Source: Bacillota bacterium (lineage in GTDB: Bacteria > Bacillota_C > Negativicutes > JAEYSJ01). From it: 20,409 nucleotides of DNA. How positions within the stretch are numbered: position 1 is the stretch's first letter; each line of letters starts with the position of its first letter. Where the stretch lies: assembly GCA_023434855.1 (NCBI GenBank), contig JAEYSJ010000156.1, positions 1 to 20,409 on the forward strand, read 5' to 3'. The notes below the pieces were generated by a model. The model was not told the DNA's origin. It was given only the letters and a program-made list of their open reading frames with translations, and did not search any database. Shown in pieces: positions 1-7,483 of the stretch. The position numbers and the translations under genes are program-made.

Positions 1-3
1 AAA

Positions 4-58
4 GCTCCTCCTTGTGGTAGGCAGTTTTATTATTTCTACTGTCTACCACAAGGGGAGC
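4..58. terminator. Long inverted repeat, probable terminator of a gene outside the window
   Basis: Arms at 4-24 and 39-58 are almost fully complementary around a 14-base loop (core CTTGTGGTAGGCAG against CTGTCTACCACAAG, with a G-T pair and one bulge). No T run follows on the + strand. On the minus strand the stem would be followed by at least TTT before the window edge, so it may terminate a minus-strand transcript or act in both directions. It could also be one end of a mobile element, but no partner copy is visible here. Confidence 0.5.
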
Positions 59-274
59 ATATCATTACCTGAAATTCAAGGGTAATTAGCGGGTTTTTGT
101 GATTTTTAGGAAATTTTTTTCGTTGCCACAGGCATATTATTCGTAAAATATTATGTAGAATACCAGCTGTACTGAAGTATATTGTAAATTTTATACAAAT
201 ATCCATTATTTTGCAAGGAAAATAAAAATAGATATAGAATATTAATATCAGCTTTTGAGAAGCGCTTCGACAGC

Positions 275-582
275 AATAAAGAACGTAAGTTGCTAGCAGG
301 TTATATCTACTGAATTTCCTAAGATAGAAGATGGTGCAACTATATATACGGACTTGGTAGAAAGTTTATCTGAGAATGGTCATAAAGATATAGTTGTGGT
401 TGCAGAAGGAGGATCAATTTTTCCTCAAACTTCCTTTGAGAAAGAAACTTTAATGTTTACGTATAAATACCCTCGATTATTATAATGTTGAATTGTTATG
501 AAAAGGGCTTGCTTTGATAGCTATACCAAGTATAGTAAAAAGCTTTATAGTAAAAAATTTGAATACTTATAAGTTTGATTAA
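275..582 (+). pseudogene. Remnant of a family-4 glycosyltransferase (WbuB-like N-terminus)
   Basis: The frame beginning at 312 reads EFPKIEDGATIYTDLVESL, then SENGHKDIVVVAEGG, up to a stop at 483-485. This matches the first beta-alpha-beta unit of GT4 glycosyltransferases of the WbuB type (P..GA.I.TDL...L...GH....V.AE). Similarity resumes in another frame at 502-579 (KGLALIAIPSIVKSF, then NTYKFD), which corresponds to the next part of that domain, after a TGA at 499-501 and before a stop at 580-582. Upstream of 297 the frame is also broken (TAG at 294-296). At least two frameshifts and one stop, and the loss of the rest of a roughly 400-residue protein, show a decayed gene. It sits directly before two intact sugar-polymer genes, so it is probably a dead member of the same polysaccharide cluster. 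The family call comes from remembered motifs. Confidence 0.65.
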
Positions 583-623
583 TGACTGAAATATGTATAC
601 GATGAGAGGAGATCTAAAAGTGT

Positions 624-1625
624 ATGTTTGTACTTGCTATTTTAATTGCATTAATATTAGCATTAATTCTGACTCCAATTATGCGAATAATTGCTTTGAA
701 ATTCGATATTGTAGACCACCCGGATGCATCAGTGAAGACTCATAAAGTAGCCATACCATATTTGGGGGGGATATCTATTTTTCTTTCCCTAATATTAACT
801 ATGCTAATCTTAATTGCTATTTTTAACTTAAACGTGAATAAGGAAGACTATGGAATTCTCGCTGGTAGCATTATTATTACTATTTTAGGTTTCATTGATG
901 ACATTATGAGAGTTAGTCCTTTCAAAAAAGTTTTCATCCAAGCATTAGTGACAATAGTAATCGGGTTATTTGGGTTAAGAGTAAACTTAATTGATAGTGA
1001 TATTATTAATTCTGTTCTAATGTTTTGTTGGGTTGTTGGCCTTACCAATGCTTGTAATTTAATTGATATTATGGACGGGCTTGCGTCGGGAGTTATCGCA
1101 ATTGCGTCATTTTTTTTATCATTTATGTTTTTACAAAAAGGTGAAATTTTTAATAGTCTATTACTTTCTGCTTTGGCAGGAGCATGTTTAGGGTTATTGA
1201 AATACAATTTTAATCCTGCTCAGATATTTATGGGCGATACCGGCAGTTTATTTCTAGGATTTTTATCTGCGTCTATGACTATAAAATTTATTATGGGTGA
1301 AGGAATAAGTCAAACTGCCTTAATACCTGTTTTTATTCTCGGAATACCAATATTTGAAACCGTATTTGTGTCTATTTTACGAATTAAATCAGGGAGATCC
1401 CCTTTAAAAGGGAGCAAAGATCACTTTGCATTAAGATTAGTTAAATCTGGATTTACCGTTAAACAAGCTGTATTAATAACATATTTAGTAGGCTCTTTGT
1501 TAGGAATAGTGGCGGTTATATCCTATAATTTTAGAGATATAGTCCTTTATATAGGAATAGGATTGCTGCTATATGCTTTTGTTGTTTATAGGAAGTTAAG
1601 TAAAATTGATATGAGCAATTTCTAA
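624..1625 (+). CDS. WecA/TagO/MraY-family undecaprenyl-phosphate sugar-1-phosphate transferase
   Basis: Polytopic membrane enzyme (333 aa) expected to transfer a HexNAc-1-phosphate from a UDP-sugar to undecaprenyl phosphate, the first membrane step of O-antigen, teichoic-acid or similar polymer synthesis. Family motifs are all present: the Asp pair in GFIDD (residues 89-93), NACNLIDIMDG (142-152, the N..N..D..DG magnesium motif), FMGDTGS (202-208) and the cytoplasmic loop GSKDHFALRL (263-272, the H-x-x-x-R-L region). About ten hydrophobic segments surround these loops, and the length is normal for WecA/TagO. The ATG at 624 has AGGAG at 607-611, a somewhat long 12-base gap; a GTG at 620 is out of frame. 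The gene is AT-rich like its neighbours. The short intergenic gap to the FAD protein at 1668 suggests co-transcription. MraY itself is less likely because of length and context; the donor sugar cannot be told from sequence. Confidence 0.9.
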   Translation: MFVLAILIALILALILTPIMRIIALKFDIVDHPDASVKTHKVAIPYLGGISIFLSLILTMLILIAIFNLNVNKEDYGILAGSIIITILGFIDDIMRVSPFKKVFIQALVTIVIGLFGLRVNLIDSDIINSVLMFCWVVGLTNACNLIDIMDGLASGVIAIASFFLSFMFLQKGEIFNSLLLSALAGACLGLLKYNFNPAQIFMGDTGSLFLGFLSASMTIKFIMGEGISQTALIPVFILGIPIFETVFVSILRIKSGRSPLKGSKDHFALRLVKSGFTVKQAVLITYLVGSLLGIVAVISYNFRDIVLYIGIGLLLYAFVVYRKLSKIDMSNF

Positions 1626-1667
1626 TCTTATTTACATACGGGAAAAGAATTAAGATGGAGGATAATT

Positions 1668-2948
1668 ATGCTCACCTACGTGATTGGTGCCGGAGTAACA
1701 GGATTAGCATTTGCAAATGCTTTTGGAGATAAAGCGGAAGTACTTGAAGGTAGTAATGACCTAGGCGGGAAAGCCAGGTCATACAAAGTGGAAACTGACG
1801 TAGGTACTTTTGGTTTTGATATAGGTGGACACTGGTTCCATCATAGAAGCGCACCTGAAGTCTTACAATTATTACAGGGCCTTGCATTAGGGAGACACAC
1901 GCGCTATGCGTATGTTTATAAAGATCGCCGTTTTTTTGACTTTCCAATCCAACAGAGTTATAAATCGCATCCAGATCAAAAATTCGTAAAAACTGTAGAA
2001 AAAGAATTAAGAGAGATAAAAAAAGGCAACTACTTATATACTCATTATAATGATATGTTGTTAAAATCATACGGCGTAACTTTATATAACTACTTTTTTT
2101 TGGATTATAATGCCAAGATGTTCGGCATTAGAAACTTATCGAAAATAAACATTGGAAAATATGAGAAAGTGAGAAATGTACGAGCTGATAAAGGCATTAG
2201 TGGGTATAATAGTGATTTTCTTTACCCTGAAGGGGATATAGGAGCAAAAGGAATTCCTTTATTCCTGGCCCAAAAAGCAAAAATTAGATTTAATGCTAAA
2301 GTTAGATCTATTGACCTTCACAAGAAAACAATAGTAGTTAATAAAGAAATAATACCGTGGGAGACCATTATTTCGACTATACCATTAACATCTTTAGTAA
2401 AGATTATTTCGGATATTCATCCGGAAATTTTTCGGCTATCCAGAAAACTAAAATCGAGTAAGGGCATGATAATAAATCTTGGGATAAAAGAGAACCCATT
2501 GCACAGTAATAAAAGTTGGGTGTATATGCCAAGCTTAGAATTCCACTTTCATCGAGTCGGTTTTTATAGTAATGTTAATCCCCGGTTGGCACCAAAAGGA
2601 TATAGCTCCATATATGTTGAGTGCTCTCCTTTATTTTTTAGGAGTCAAAAAGAGGCACTAGATTTAGTGCCGAAAGTTGTGGAGGAACTAATTCAAATTG
2701 GTTTTATTGCAAATAAAAAAGAAGTAGTTACAAGCGACATTATTTATCTGGATCAATGTTATTGTTTTCCGGATTTGCAAACAACGAGCCTCATACGCCA
2801 ATATTTGGAGGGTTTCGGAGTATTTAGTATCGGAAGGTATGGAACTTGGCATTGGTCGAGTCAGCATGAGGATATGCAACAGGCGGTTGATCTAGCAAAT
2901 AGATTCAAAATTGATAATATTAAAGTCCTAGATTTTGCTGAAGTTTAA
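1668..2948 (+). CDS. FAD-dependent UGM-like / amine-oxidase-fold oxidoreductase of a polysaccharide cluster
   Basis: The protein (426 aa) starts with a Rossmann dinucleotide-binding fold: VIGAGVTGLAFA with GxGxxG at residues 7-12 and the acidic residue E27 that binds the FAD ribose, then DLGGKARS (31-38). GFDIGGHWFHHRS (49-61) is the region equivalent to the GPHIFHT loop of UDP-galactopyranose mutase. The C-terminal GRYGTWHW (389-396) followed by an A-V-rich helix is the second FAD-contact motif of the UGM/protoporphyrinogen-oxidase superfamily. True UGM is about 370 aa with the H-I-F-H motif, so this is a relative and not a confident Glf. Its place after the WecA-like gene suggests modification of a nucleotide- or lipid-linked sugar (inference). 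ATG 1668 has GGAGG at 1656-1660. The C-terminus is complete. No downstream polysaccharide gene follows, so this is the end of the locus. Confidence 0.75.
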   Translation: MLTYVIGAGVTGLAFANAFGDKAEVLEGSNDLGGKARSYKVETDVGTFGFDIGGHWFHHRSAPEVLQLLQGLALGRHTRYAYVYKDRRFFDFPIQQSYKSHPDQKFVKTVEKELREIKKGNYLYTHYNDMLLKSYGVTLYNYFFLDYNAKMFGIRNLSKINIGKYEKVRNVRADKGISGYNSDFLYPEGDIGAKGIPLFLAQKAKIRFNAKVRSIDLHKKTIVVNKEIIPWETIISTIPLTSLVKIISDIHPEIFRLSRKLKSSKGMIINLGIKENPLHSNKSWVYMPSLEFHFHRVGFYSNVNPRLAPKGYSSIYVECSPLFFRSQKEALDLVPKVVEELIQIGFIANKKEVVTSDIIYLDQCYCFPDLQTTSLIRQYLEGFGVFSIGRYGTWHWSSQHEDMQQAVDLANRFKIDNIKVLDFAEV

Positions 2949-3130
2949 TTCTCGAATGTTACTGCAGTAATACACATTAATGGAATTTATTAGTAAGAGA
3001 GATCATATAGATTGATTTGGAACTTGCCTTTCGCTAGTGTGAGAGCATATGAAGAACTTAATTTTTGCTAAGGATAAAGTTGGTGGATTTGCAGGGTCAC
3101 GGATCGCATCCACCGAAATATTGAAAGTTT

Positions 3131-3175
3131 CCTCCACAGCAATGTGACTATTATAGCGGTGGGGGTTTTTATTTT
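3131..3175 (+). terminator. Rho-independent terminator, possibly part of an attenuator
   Basis: CCTCCAC (3131-3137) pairs over seven positions, with one G-U, with GTGGGGG (3159-3165). A short GC extension lies inside the loop, and TTTTT-A-TTTT follows at 3166-3175. A second stem, GGTGGAT (3082-3088) with ATCCACC (3108-3114), lies just upstream. Its right arm could instead pair with CGGTGG at 3157-3162, which would disrupt the terminator. It may simply end the polysaccharide operon, about 180 bases after its last stop codon. Confidence 0.6.
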
Positions 3176-3311
3176 ACGTCGGTAATAAAGCTTTCCGTAA
3201 ACAGTCAGGCTGGATATTGCGCTGTCCTTAAAAATTTAGCTAATAAATTCCAATTGATGTAAAAAAATGAAGGGATTTAAATTATTTTGTCGAATGTGAA
3301 TAATATTCCTA

Positions 3312-3333
3312 CTACACATAAGGGGATGTGTAG
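3312..3333. repeat. Perfect 8-bp inverted repeat, operator- or hairpin-like
   Basis: CTACACAT (3312-3319) and ATGTGTAG (3326-3333) are exact reverse complements around AAGGGG. No T run follows, so it is not a terminator. It lies about 210 bases before the chemoreceptor start and about 35 bases before the TATAAT at 3369, so it could be a regulator site. Its function is unknown. Confidence 0.4.
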
Positions 3334-3545
3334 CAACCGAACCAAAAAGTGTATAAGATCATACTGTGTATAATGCACCTTACAAAGCGTATATCAATAA
3401 AAATTGGGTTTATCATGGATCCGGTAGGAGTTGTTGAGTATATAGGATAGTTATATACCTAATTATAAAAAAAGATTATTTGTTCATGTCTTATTACACT
3501 TTTTTCTGTTCCATTACTAACAGGCCCCCAATACAGGAGATGGTT

Positions 3546-5270
3546 ATGATGCAATGGTTTTATAAACTGAAATTAGCAGGAAAAATACTTACTATTATTT
3601 CACTTATGGCAATATCGCTTGGTATTGTCGGCTTTATCGGTTATTCATATACCGTTCAAATGAGTAATGAGATGAATGAGATGTATACTAACAGCTTGTT
3701 ATCTGTCAAATGGCTGAATGAAGCTCGCGCACAGACCAGAGCAGGCGAGGCACTTACTTTAGACTTTCTTAACCCGGCGAATACCGATAAGGGTAAAGAA
3801 CAAAAAGATTTGGCTGAAGCAATAGAAAAAACTAAGCAGGTAGATAAACTTTTAGATGATTATAAAAAAACACCACTTGCGGACAATGAGAAAGAAAGAA
3901 ATTTGGTTTATGAAGATGAGTTGAAAATTTATCGTGCTGAGCGGCAAAAAGCAATTGATATGGCACTGGCAGGACAAAAACAGGAAGCCTATATATTTTT
4001 CACTGCACAAGCAGTACCTCATTTGAATAAAGTCAATGATATATTAACTGAGTTGGCAGAATTTAATTCTCAACAGGCTGAACAGACCAATGAAAAAGGA
4101 AAAAATGATTCCAGCCATGCTACTCATACAATAATAATTGTCTCTATAATATCTATGGTTATTGCTTTTGCGGTGGGCCTTTGGTTTGCGCGGTATATCG
4201 CAAGAAGACTTAGCAACGCATCCAAATTTTTAAATCAAGTCGCACATGGGAATCTGGATCTACCTGACGTTGTTGTTACAGCCAATGACGAAATCGGGAT
4301 TATCGGACAAGATGTAACTGTTATGAAGCAAAGTCTTCACACCTTAATTAAGCAGGTGGCTAATTCTGCCGAACAAGTGGCAGCCTCTTCCGAAGAATTG
4401 ACGGCAAGTGCCGAACAATCTGCTCAGGCATCCAACCAGGTAGCATCAACAATTAATGATCTTGCTCTCGGTGCAGAACGGCAACATATCTCAGTCGATG
4501 AGACTTCTGACGTAATAAATCAAATTGCGGCAAACATCCAACAAGTCGCAGTCAATGCCAATAATGTTGCTTCAACGACAGATAAAACGGCTAATGCATC
4601 GCGAGAAGGCGGTAAATCCATAGAGAGTGCGATTAATCAGATGGATAATATCCAAAAAACAGTTGCGAATTCAGCAGAAGTTGTTACGAAATTAGGTGAA
4701 AGCTCTAAAGAAATTGGCAGTATTGTGGATACTATTTCAGGAATAGCCGGACAGACTAATCTTCTTGCGTTAAATGCTGCAATTGAAGCAGCCAGGGCAG
4801 GGGAACAAGGACGAGGCTTTGCTGTTGTAGCCGAAGAGGTAAGAAAGCTTGCTGAACAATCGCAGGAAGCGGCCAAGAAGATTGCCGCACTAATACATGA
4901 AATACAAGGGGACACAGATAAAGCCGTAGTTGCTATGAACGCAGGAACGCATGAAGTTGAAATTGGAACAGAAGTTGTTGCCTCTGCCGGTAATTCTTTT
5001 AAAGAAATAGCAGAATTAATTTCAGATGTTTCTACTCAAGTTAATGAAATATCATCAGCTATTCAACAGATGGCAGGCGGTAGTAAGCAAGTAGTTGTTT
5101 CGATCAATACAATCAATGAGATTAGTAAGGAAGCGGCCGGACAAGCGCAAAGCGTTTCGGCAGCCACCGAAGAACAGTCTGCATCTATGGAAGAAATAGC
5201 CGCTTCAAGCCGCAATCTTGCCAAGATGGCAGAAGAACTGCAAAGTGTTGTTAGCAAATTTAAGCTATAA
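3546..5270 (+). CDS. Methyl-accepting chemotaxis protein with four-helix-bundle sensor
   Basis: Transmembrane chemoreceptor (574 aa from this start). TM1 is at about residues 12-34, then a helical extracytoplasmic sensor of the 4HB_MCP kind (about 35-193), TM2 at 194-217, a HAMP linker (about 215-270) and a long coiled-coil signalling domain. The conserved hairpin tip that binds CheA/CheW is plain ([20 protein letters not shown], residues 399-418, then EVRKLAEQS). Q/E-rich heptads on both sides offer methylation sites. There is no C-terminal CheR/CheB pentapeptide tether; it ends SKFKL. The open frame extends upstream to a TTG at 3480, but AGGAG at 3535-3539 sits 6 bases before ATG 3546 (9 before 3549) and the usual M-x-W-F-Y-x-L-K opening begins here. 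A broken cheW start follows 12 bases after the stop. The ligand is unknown. Confidence 0.92.
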   Translation: MMQWFYKLKLAGKILTIISLMAISLGIVGFIGYSYTVQMSNEMNEMYTNSLLSVKWLNEARAQTRAGEALTLDFLNPANTDKGKEQKDLAEAIEKTKQVDKLLDDYKKTPLADNEKERNLVYEDELKIYRAERQKAIDMALAGQKQEAYIFFTAQAVPHLNKVNDILTELAEFNSQQAEQTNEKGKNDSSHATHTIIIVSIISMVIAFAVGLWFARYIARRLSNASKFLNQVAHGNLDLPDVVVTANDEIGIIGQDVTVMKQSLHTLIKQVANSAEQVAASSEELTASAEQSAQASNQVASTINDLALGAERQHISVDETSDVINQIAANIQQVAVNANNVASTTDKTANASREGGKSIESAINQMDNIQKTVANSAEVVTKLGESSKEIGSIVDTISGIAGQTNLLALNAAIEAARAGEQGRGFAVVAEEVRKLAEQSQEAAKKIAALIHEIQGDTDKAVVAMNAGTHEVEIGTEVVASAGNSFKEIAELISDVSTQVNEISSAIQQMAGGSKQVVVSINTINEISKEAAGQAQSVSAATEEQSASMEEIAASSRNLAKMAEELQSVVSKFKL

Positions 5271-5282
5271 GGGTGAGGACGA

Positions 5283-5426
5283 ATGTCAGAAGAACAAGTA
5301 GTGGTTTTTCGGTATCTGTCCCTGCATCCCTTTTTGCAAATCCGGAAATTAATTGAACCCGCGAATTCGCGGGTTTTTTGCCGAGTGTTTTTTGAGAGGT
5401 CTCGGATTACTCCACCATGTAAATAA
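5283..5426 (+). pseudogene. cheW: Truncated cheW start (adaptor-protein remnant)
   Basis: An ATG at 5283 with GGTGAGGA at 5272-5279 opens a 47-codon frame whose first residues, MSEEQVVVF, are the typical CheW N-terminus. The expected continuation (L-x-x-E-x-Y, V-x-x-V-x-E-I) is missing. After about ten residues the frame runs through non-CheW sequence and across the terminator at 5358-5379. Chemoreceptor genes in Clostridia and Negativicutes are often followed by cheW, which fits a deletion that removed most of the gene. It could instead be a chance short ORF with a good ribosome site; the match covers only nine residues. Confidence 0.45.
5358..5379 (+). terminator. Rho-independent terminator after the chemoreceptor unit
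   Basis: The perfect palindrome CCCGCG-AATT-CGCGGG (5358-5373) is followed by six T residues (5374-5379). It is the clear end of the chemoreceptor transcript. Confidence 0.9.
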
Positions 5427-5511
5427 TTTTAAAATAGCAAAAATGGTAATAATACGCAAGGATTTTGCCGGATTTAGCGAGAATAGTTAAACAATATTAT
5501 GGAGAAATCGA

Positions 5512-5538
5512 TTGAACTTAATCAAAATTGCGTACAAT
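5512..5538 (+). promoter_or_regulatory. Possible sigma-A promoter of the LysR-type gene
   Basis: TTGAAC (5512-5517) and TACAAT (5533-5538) are separated by 15 bases, shorter than the ideal 17. They lie about 30 bases before the gene's start, after a terminator, so some promoter is needed here. Confidence 0.4.
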
Positions 5539-5569
5539 GGGCGCGTTCTGTGGGAGTTGAGTAGCTGAG

Positions 5570-6463
5570 ATGACAATACGACATTTAAAAATATTTGTAA
5601 CAGTATATGAAGAAAAAAATATGACTGCTGCCGGAAATAAATTGTTTATAACACAGCCGACAGTAAGCCAGGCAATCCAAGAACTTGAATCCGAGTATAA
5701 AGTTATTCTGTTTGAACGTTTATCCCGGAAATTATATGCTACTTCATCTGGAGAGAAATTATATCAATACGCTAAACATATCATCAAGCTTGTTGATGAT
5801 ATGGAAGAGAGTCTTCAGGAAAATTCTCTTAAGAAAAAACTTTTTATAGGAGTTAATTATACTGTTGGTGCATTCTTAATACATAAATGTATCGAGCAAT
5901 TCAAGAGATTATATCCAAATTCTGAGATCAAGGTAATTGTAAATAAATCTTATGTTATTAAGAAAATGCTTAGAAAAAACGAGTTGGATCTTGCCGTTAT
6001 TGAAGAAGAAATGGAGAATGCATCTGACCTGATTCAAGACATGTTTTATGATGACAAAATTGTGATTGTGGCTCATCCTGAATATCAACTATTTGAGAAA
6101 AAAACTATAACTGCACATGATATTGCTAATGAACCTCTCTTACTGCGGGAAAAGGGAGCTGGCGTCAGGGATTTATTTGAATCCAGAATGAATCATCTAG
6201 GGTTGTTTACCAATCCATATTGGGAAAGTACCAGTACGACAGCCTTAATTAATGCTGCAAAAAATAAGTTTGGCGTTGCTGTATTGCCTTTTCAACTGGT
6301 AAAAGAGAATATTGCTGCAGGAACATTAAAAGAACTTGAAGTGAAAGATCTGGAGCAAAACAGGAAGCTCGCGATTGTATATCATAAAAATAAGTTTTTG
6401 ACAGACGCCATACAGGATTTCATGAAAATATGTCATAATCTTAAAAAATGTAAATCCTTGTAG
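5570..6463 (+). CDS. LysR-type transcriptional regulator
   Basis: DNA-binding regulator of normal LysR length (297 aa). The N-terminal winged helix-turn-helix is clear: M-T-I-R-H-L-K-I-F opening, then NMTAAGNKLFITQPTVSQAI (residues 17-36) and the recognition/wing part ELESEYKVILFERLSR. A linker helix (about 59-88) leads into the periplasmic-binding-protein-like effector domain (about 90-290), with the usual LFIGVNYTVGAFLIHKCIEQF opening and the hinge pattern ELDLAVIEEEM. The overall look resembles the CysL/YeiE branch, but the effector and targets cannot be read from sequence. The ATG at 5570 has GGGAG at 5552-5556, a long gap of 13 bases, so translation may be weak. It is monocistronic, with terminators on both sides. 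No divergently transcribed target lies next to it, which is unusual for this family. Confidence 0.92.
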   Translation: MTIRHLKIFVTVYEEKNMTAAGNKLFITQPTVSQAIQELESEYKVILFERLSRKLYATSSGEKLYQYAKHIIKLVDDMEESLQENSLKKKLFIGVNYTVGAFLIHKCIEQFKRLYPNSEIKVIVNKSYVIKKMLRKNELDLAVIEEEMENASDLIQDMFYDDKIVIVAHPEYQLFEKKTITAHDIANEPLLLREKGAGVRDLFESRMNHLGLFTNPYWESTSTTALINAAKNKFGVAVLPFQLVKENIAAGTLKELEVKDLEQNRKLAIVYHKNKFLTDAIQDFMKICHNLKKCKSL

Positions 6464-6505
6464 ATTTATAACGCTGTTCGCGTATATAAGTCTACAGGGA
6501 TTTTT
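6452..6505 (+). terminator. Terminator overlapping the end of the LysR gene
   Basis: A 16-base arm at 6452-6467 (AAATCCTTGTAGATTT) pairs with 6488-6503 (AAGTCTACAGGGATTT), with two G-U positions, followed by more T. The left arm includes the last codons and stop of the regulator gene. Confidence 0.8.
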
Positions 6506-6552
6506 ACTTCTTCTTCCCTCTGTTGTATTAATAGTAATTTCTTTTCTGATTC

Positions 6553-6577
6553 ATATGATTCAGCCAAGTAATCATAT
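6553..6577. promoter_or_regulatory. Perfect dyad, operator-like, upstream of the DNA glycosylase gene
   Basis: ATATGATT (6553-6560) and AATCATAT (6570-6577) are exact reverse complements separated by 9 bases. No T run follows. It lies just upstream of the -35 position of a TATAAT at 6601-6606, as an activator or repressor site would. The binding protein is unknown; the neighbouring LysR protein is one candidate, although LysR sites usually contain T-N11-A. Confidence 0.4.
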
Positions 6578-6600
6578 ATCTAACTGGATCTTGGAATCAT

Positions 6601-6653
6601 TATAATAGGGAAAAACCTAGAGCTTGCTATTTGTAAATAAGTTTCGCTATATT
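6601..6653 (+). promoter_or_regulatory. Promoter region of the DNA glycosylase gene (two candidates)
   Basis: Candidate one is a perfect -10 TATAAT at 6601-6606 with no recognisable -35. Candidate two is TTGCTA (6624-6629), an 18-base spacer and TATATT (6648-6653). Both lie in the gap after the LysR terminator and before the ribosome site at 6685. Which one is used cannot be decided. Confidence 0.45.
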
Positions 6654-6700
6654 ATGTCTGATGCTGTAGAAAAACTCGTTTGGAAAGGAGCATTTATAAA

Positions 6701-7309
6701 ATGAAAATAGATAGAGAATTTTATAATAGAGATGCATTAATAGTTGCCAAAGATATCTTGGGTAAGATACTTGTGCGCGAAATAAACGGACAAAAGATTT
6801 CTGTGAAAATTGTTGAATCAGAAGCATATATGGGTATTATGGATAGAGCGGCGCATTCCTATGATGGAAAAAGAACGCCAAGAGTGGAAGTAATGTATGG
6901 GAGGTCAGGGTATTCCTATGTATTTATTGTTTACGGCATGTACTACTGCTTTAATATAGTTACCAGGGAAGTGGGAAATCCGCAAGCTGTTTTGATAAGG
7001 GCTGTTGAACCAATAGGAGGATTTGATTTAATGGCTCAAAATAGATTTAAAAACACATATAATCAGTTAACCAAAAATCAGATCAAGAATTTGACTAATG
7101 GACCGGGAAAATTATGCAGAGCATTATTAATTGATAAGAAATTAAATGGAGAAGATTTGTGTGGTGATAAGCTGTATGTGGAAACAGGAGACAATGAAAA
7201 ATTTAATATAATATCTGCTAAACGTGTTGGAATTGATTATGCTGGGGAAGCTAAAGATTATCTTTGGAGATTTTATATAGAAGATAATAAATATGTTTCG
7301 ATAAAATAA
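6701..7309 (+). CDS. mpg: 3-methyladenine (alkyladenine) DNA glycosylase, AAG/MPG family
   Basis: Monofunctional base-excision repair enzyme (202 aa) that removes alkylated purines such as 3-methyladenine and hypoxanthine by flipping the base out. Family landmarks: VESEAYMG (residues 38-45, E41 being the water-activating glutamate), RAAHSYDGKRTPR (49-61), the intercalating/binding segment GYSYVFIVYGMYYCFNIV (70-87), GNPQAVLIRAVEP (92-104) and LTNGPGKLCRAL near 137-147. The length matches bacterial members. The frame continues upstream to a TTG at 6680, but AAGGAG at 6685-6690 followed 10 bases later by ATG 6701 and the conserved beginning point to 6701. It is a lone gene between a terminator and the rsgA promoter. 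Confidence 0.93.
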   Translation: MKIDREFYNRDALIVAKDILGKILVREINGQKISVKIVESEAYMGIMDRAAHSYDGKRTPRVEVMYGRSGYSYVFIVYGMYYCFNIVTREVGNPQAVLIRAVEPIGGFDLMAQNRFKNTYNQLTKNQIKNLTNGPGKLCRALLIDKKLNGEDLCGDKLYVETGDNEKFNIISAKRVGIDYAGEAKDYLWRFYIEDNKYVSIK

Positions 7310-7310
7310 A

Positions 7311-7326
7311 GGGTCAAGCTTGACCC
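7311..7326. repeat. 16-bp perfect palindrome just after the glycosylase stop
   Basis: GGGTCAAG-CTTGACCC is fully self-complementary. A related partial half (CAAGCCTAACCCC) follows at about 7348-7360. No T run follows on the + strand. On the minus strand it is followed by TTTATTTTAT, so it could act as a terminator only in that direction, where no gene is present. It may be a dispersed repeat unit of the REP kind, but only one copy lies in the window. Confidence 0.4.
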
Positions 7327-7389
7327 CAAAGTCAAATCAAAATAAATCAAGCCTAACCCCATACTCTTAGCGATGAAACGACGAAATCA

Positions 7390-7398
7390 TGGTATAAT
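7390..7398 (+). promoter_or_regulatory. Extended -10 promoter of the rsgA leader
   Basis: TGG-TATAAT (TG at 7390-7391, TATAAT at 7393-7398) is a perfect extended -10 element. A good -35 is absent, as is common for this promoter type. A start near 7405 would give a leader of about 130 bases before rsgA. Confidence 0.65.
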
Positions 7399-7426
7399 AG
7401 GACCAAGAAAGAAAGGAGTTGTGGCT

Positions 7427-7483
7427 ATGTTTAACACATATAATTTGCAGTCTGTATTGTACCGGGAGGTGCTAATACAATAA
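7427..7483 (+). CDS. 18-codon leader peptide upstream of rsgA
   Basis: ATG 7427 is preceded by AAAGGAG at 7412-7418 with an ideal 8-base gap, a better ribosome site than many full genes here. It encodes MFNTYNLQSVLYREVLIQ and ends at TAA 7481-7483. Codons 13-15 (CGG GAG GTG) contain the GGGAGG that forms the left arm of the downstream hairpin, and the stop codon lies in that hairpin's apex. This placement, shortly after an extended -10 promoter and overlapping alternative hairpins, suggests a regulatory leader ORF and not a functional peptide. There is no run of one amino acid. Translation is inferred from the ribosome site only. Confidence 0.55.
   Translation: MFNTYNLQSVLYREVLIQ

Larger units (their letters stand above)
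2949..3545. other. 597-base intergenic region with structured elements before the chemoreceptor gene
   Basis: AT-rich gap with no convincing full-length gene. It holds, in order: a possible 32-codon ORF at 3049-3147 with only a weak GAGAG in front; two nested hairpins ending in a terminator (3082-3175); a perfect 8-bp inverted repeat at 3312-3333; a TATAAT at 3369-3374 without a good -35; and a 7-bp dyad GTATATA-N7-TATATAC at 3438-3458. The promoter of the chemoreceptor gene must lie here or within the preceding operon, but no hexamer pair is clear enough to assign. Confidence 0.6.

Noticed and set aside
1672..2070. 132-codon minus-strand frame opposite the FAD protein
   Set aside because: It lies entirely inside a gene with intact FAD motifs, and its product is a low-complexity hydrophobic shadow.
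3184..3212. Possible flagellar sigma-28 promoter (TAAAGCTT ... GCTGGATA) upstream of the chemoreceptor
   Set aside because: The spacing is about four bases too long and the -10 differs from GCCGATAA at key positions.
3480..3545. TTG or ATG start giving 20-22 extra residues on the chemoreceptor
   Set aside because: No ribosome site in front of 3480 or 3486, while AGGAG precedes ATG 3546 and the usual N-terminus of such receptors begins there.
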